A stretch of DNA of 7,212 bases from Clostridiales bacterium UBA1246. GTDB taxonomy: Bacteria; Bacillota; Clostridia; Oscillospirales; Oscillospiraceae. This document shows, piece by piece, positions 5,560 through 7,212 of the stretch. A program made the translations under genes and the position numbers. Below the pieces are notes generated by a model. The model did not search any database. It saw only the letters and a list, made by a program, of their open reading frames with translations, and was not told the origin of the DNA. Position 1 is the stretch's first letter. Every line of letters begins with the position of its first letter. The stretch is from positions 125-7,336 of the forward strand of contig DBWE01000051.1 of assembly GCA_002308315.1 (NCBI GenBank). Direction: 5' to 3'.

Positions 5560-6990
5560 TCACTCGGTCTTTTCTTCCGCTTCGGAAACGCCGAAAAGCC
5601 GGAACAGCTCCACCCGGCTGTTGATGTTCAGCTTGCGGTAGAGCTCGGAGGCGTGCATCTTCACCGTGGATTCCGACAGTCCCAGCTCTCCGGAGATCTG
5701 TCGGCGGGTCTTGGCTGCCAGCAGCAGCGCCGCCACCTCTTTCTGCCGCGGCGTCAGATCGTATCCGGCAAACATGTCGCCCTCGCCCGTTTTTTCATAT
5801 ATCCGCTTCATGTCATCCCGGCTCAGATCCCCGATCCAGCCCATGGAAAAGAGATGGCGGTAGGTGTACGGAACGGTCAGCAAAAACAGGGTCAGCATGA
5901 CGAGGATATATACGAGAGCAACTCCCGGGATCCGCTCCGGAAAATAAGAATTTATAACATCGTCCGTCACCGTGGTAAGGGGCGACAGGATAACAAATAT
6001 GACGGTGCACCTTTTCAGCAGCCTGTAGCTGGCGAAACGGCGCTGAGCACAGGCCAGCATATACAGGCTCAGAGGCCAGCCGAGAGTCGCAAGACCGGAG
6101 ACGAGCTGACACGGCAGATCGGAGCCTATCCTCGGTCCGAGCACGGCCAGCGCGGCGGCCGCCGCCGACAGGAGGAAAACCTGCGTCCACAAATTCCAGA
6201 CGTTCTTTTTCAGCACCGCAGGCACCGCGAAAAAAGCGGTCGCGGAAACGATCATGCCCGCGGAAAACAGGACGCTCCCCGCCGTGCCCGCCGCGTCCGC
6301 GAATTTATACAGATATCCGTCTATTCCGAAATAAACGATCATAAAGGCCAGAGCACAGTAAAGGCCCTTGGCGTCCTCGGCGCCGGAAACTTCCTTGGCC
6401 TCCAGATCCCCTTCCTTGAATTTGAGAAGGCAAACGGCCAGAAGCGCCGTCAGAGCCAGCGGAAGCCCCTTTGCCGCCGCGGGATTTGTCACGTTGAAGG
6501 TGTCCAGCAGATAAATAAGCGCCACCGATACCGTCATCAGCAGCATGCCGACCATGCGCTCGGTATTGTTGGAAGCGAAGGCAAAGCCGCAGCGGGCGCA
6601 GGTCACCGCGCCTCCCAGTCCGGCCATTGCCGCCACGCCGCTCCATACATAGGCTTCGGTGCCTCTCGGCACGAAGACGAATGCGGCGAAGCCCGCCGCC
6701 ATCACCGCGACGGATATCACTATAAGCTTGCGGAAGCGTTCCGACCACAACAGCATCACGATCAGAGACGCCGCCATATGAGCCACGTATATCACCGTCT
6801 TGCCCGGCAGGCCGAAAAGGGTCTCGTTCACCGGGAGATACACCTGTCTTACGGCGTAAAGCATAAGCTCCACCGCGTAGGCCAGCATATACGGAAGCAT
6901 ATCCTTCCGGATACTGCGAAGGCTTATCCCCTCGTCCCGTCTGCGAAGCTCCGAAACGGAAGCTCCGAAATCCTTCAGCAGGCTTTTCAT
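5560..6990 (-). CDS. Polytopic membrane protein with C-terminal LuxR-type DNA-binding domain
   Basis: A 476-residue protein starting at ATG 6990. AGGG (6999-7002) lies 8 bases before it. An in-frame GTG at 6999 overlaps that ribosome site and is less likely. About twelve hydrophobic segments fill residues ~32-375 (for example 'LPYMLAYAVELMLYAV', 'VIYVAHMAASLIVMLLW', 'LIVISVAVMAAGFAAFVFV', 'PGVALVYILVMLTLFLLTV'). The pattern and length are close to those of a major-facilitator-type transporter, but I see no transport motif. After a ~35-residue linker, residues ~411-470 form a canonical LuxR/GerE HTH: 'DLTPRQKEVAALLL', 'ISGELGLSESTVKMHASELYRKLNI' and 'SRVELFRLFGV', with the expected T-V in the recognition helix. 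Known relatives (LuxR proteins with a 12-helix membrane region, frequent in Eggerthellaceae and in some Clostridia) are presumed membrane-bound one-component regulators. The signal is unknown. The gene is a single-gene unit with its own promoter and terminator. Confidence 0.88.
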   Translation of the reverse strand: MKSLLKDFGASVSELRRRDEGISLRSIRKDMLPYMLAYAVELMLYAVRQVYLPVNETLFGLPGKTVIYVAHMAASLIVMLLWSERFRKLIVISVAVMAAGFAAFVFVPRGTEAYVWSGVAAMAGLGGAVTCARCGFAFASNNTERMVGMLLMTVSVALIYLLDTFNVTNPAAAKGLPLALTALLAVCLLKFKEGDLEAKEVSGAEDAKGLYCALAFMIVYFGIDGYLYKFADAAGTAGSVLFSAGMIVSATAFFAVPAVLKKNVWNLWTQVFLLSAAAAALAVLGPRIGSDLPCQLVSGLATLGWPLSLYMLACAQRRFASYRLLKRCTVIFVILSPLTTVTDDVINSYFPERIPGVALVYILVMLTLFLLTVPYTYRHLFSMGWIGDLSRDDMKRIYEKTGEGDMFAGYDLTPRQKEVAALLLAAKTRRQISGELGLSESTVKMHASELYRKLNINSRVELFRLFGVSEAEEKTE

Positions 6991-7028
6991 TGCGTTCACC
7001 CTATCCGCGGTCTCTGCCGCTCATGTAA

Positions 7029-7057
7029 AGTATAATCTCATTATTGTCCTTTTGCAA
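7029..7057 (-). promoter_or_regulatory. Promoter of the membrane LuxR gene
   Basis: TTGCAA (7057-7052), a 17-base spacer and TATACT (7034-7029) on the minus strand. Transcription should begin near 7022, leaving a leader of about 32 bases before ATG 6990. The -35 shares TTGCA with the PNPOx promoter. Confidence 0.65.
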
Positions 7058-7164
7058 CGGCGGCGGGCGCGTTTCGTCTTCATTTTTTTCATCCCGCCTC
7101 CGCTCGTCCCGCAGTTTTCCGTCTTTCGTATCGCCCGGGCGGAATTTATCGGGCGCTTCAAGAC
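7058..7164. other. Intergenic region without a recognisable gene
   Basis: Between the promoter at 7029-7057 and the palindromes at 7165-7189 I see no reading frame with a ribosome binding site and no RNA gene. The sequence contains repeated CGGGCG motifs (7136-7141, 7150-7155, and again at 7171-7176). With the flanking palindromes these could be part of a control region. Confidence 0.5.
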
Positions 7165-7189
7165 CGTTTTCGGGCGGAAAACGTTTTCC
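7165..7189. promoter_or_regulatory. Nested palindromes GAAAACG/CGTTTTC, possible LacI-type operator
   Basis: CGTTTTC (7165-7171) and GAAAACG (7177-7183) form a 7-bp inverted repeat. The second arm is also half of the perfect 14-bp palindrome GGAAAACGTTTTCC (7176-7189). The palindrome resembles LacI-family operators (central CG, A/T flanks) and the catabolite (cre) class, but the cre TG...CA ends are replaced by GG...CC. It lies ~120 bases upstream of the membrane LuxR promoter, and might instead serve a gene beyond the right end of the window. Confidence 0.4.
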
Positions 7190-7212
7190 CGGCAGTTTAC
7201 AAATCCGACCCG

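Noticed and set aside
5653..7035. 460-residue open frame on the plus strand, antisense to the membrane LuxR gene
   Set aside because: It lies almost fully opposite a gene with clear membrane helices, a canonical HTH, a promoter and a terminator. The antisense product is rich in His, Gln and Arg and matches no fold I know, as expected for a GC-rich shadow frame.

Overview
The window looks like a chromosomal segment from a gut-type member of the Clostridia (Bacillota) of fairly high GC content. I infer this from strong AGGAGG-type ribosome binding sites, frequent GTG starts, MKK-type lipoprotein signal peptides, compact bidirectional hairpin terminators and the protein families present. No rRNA, tRNA, CRISPR array, transposase or integrase is visible. 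The taxonomic call is an inference, and a Coriobacteriia-like host cannot be excluded.

Layout. (1) Positions 1-1263 (+) hold the 3' part of a large protein that looks like a glycoside-hydrolase-type TIM barrel with a glutamine-amidotransferase-like domain and a C-terminal beta domain. Its 5' end is outside the window. (2) A convergent gap carries a perfect 12-bp hairpin. (3) On the minus strand follows an AT-richer gene for a protein with two zinc ribbons, one membrane helix and two Ltp-like repeats. It is transcribed divergently from (4), a plus-strand pyridoxamine-5'-phosphate-oxidase-like flavin protein with a textbook promoter and ribosome binding site. (5) A second convergent gap with a 14-bp hairpin separates it from a minus-strand cluster. 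Read in the direction of transcription, this cluster is a short LuxR-type helix-turn-helix protein (5405-5010), a lipoprotein of unknown family (4949-3909) and a second lipoprotein (3907-2900). The two lipoprotein genes are separated by one base. (6) Upstream of that cluster, behind its own strong terminator, is a minus-strand gene for a polytopic membrane protein with a C-terminal LuxR-type DNA-binding domain. It has a good promoter at 7029-7057. (7) The last 150 bases contain no gene, but do contain a 14-bp palindrome of the LacI-family operator type.

How the genes may work together. The most coherent unit is positions 2900-6999: a membrane-embedded LuxR regulator next to a three-gene unit of a small LuxR-like regulator and two secreted lipoproteins. 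A plausible reading is a membrane-sensing and envelope-response locus, but the signal, the targets and any functional link are inferred from adjacency only. The zinc-ribbon/Ltp gene differs in base composition from its neighbours and may have been acquired. The amidohydrolase/glycosidase-like gene and the flavin protein look like unrelated housekeeping or metabolic genes.
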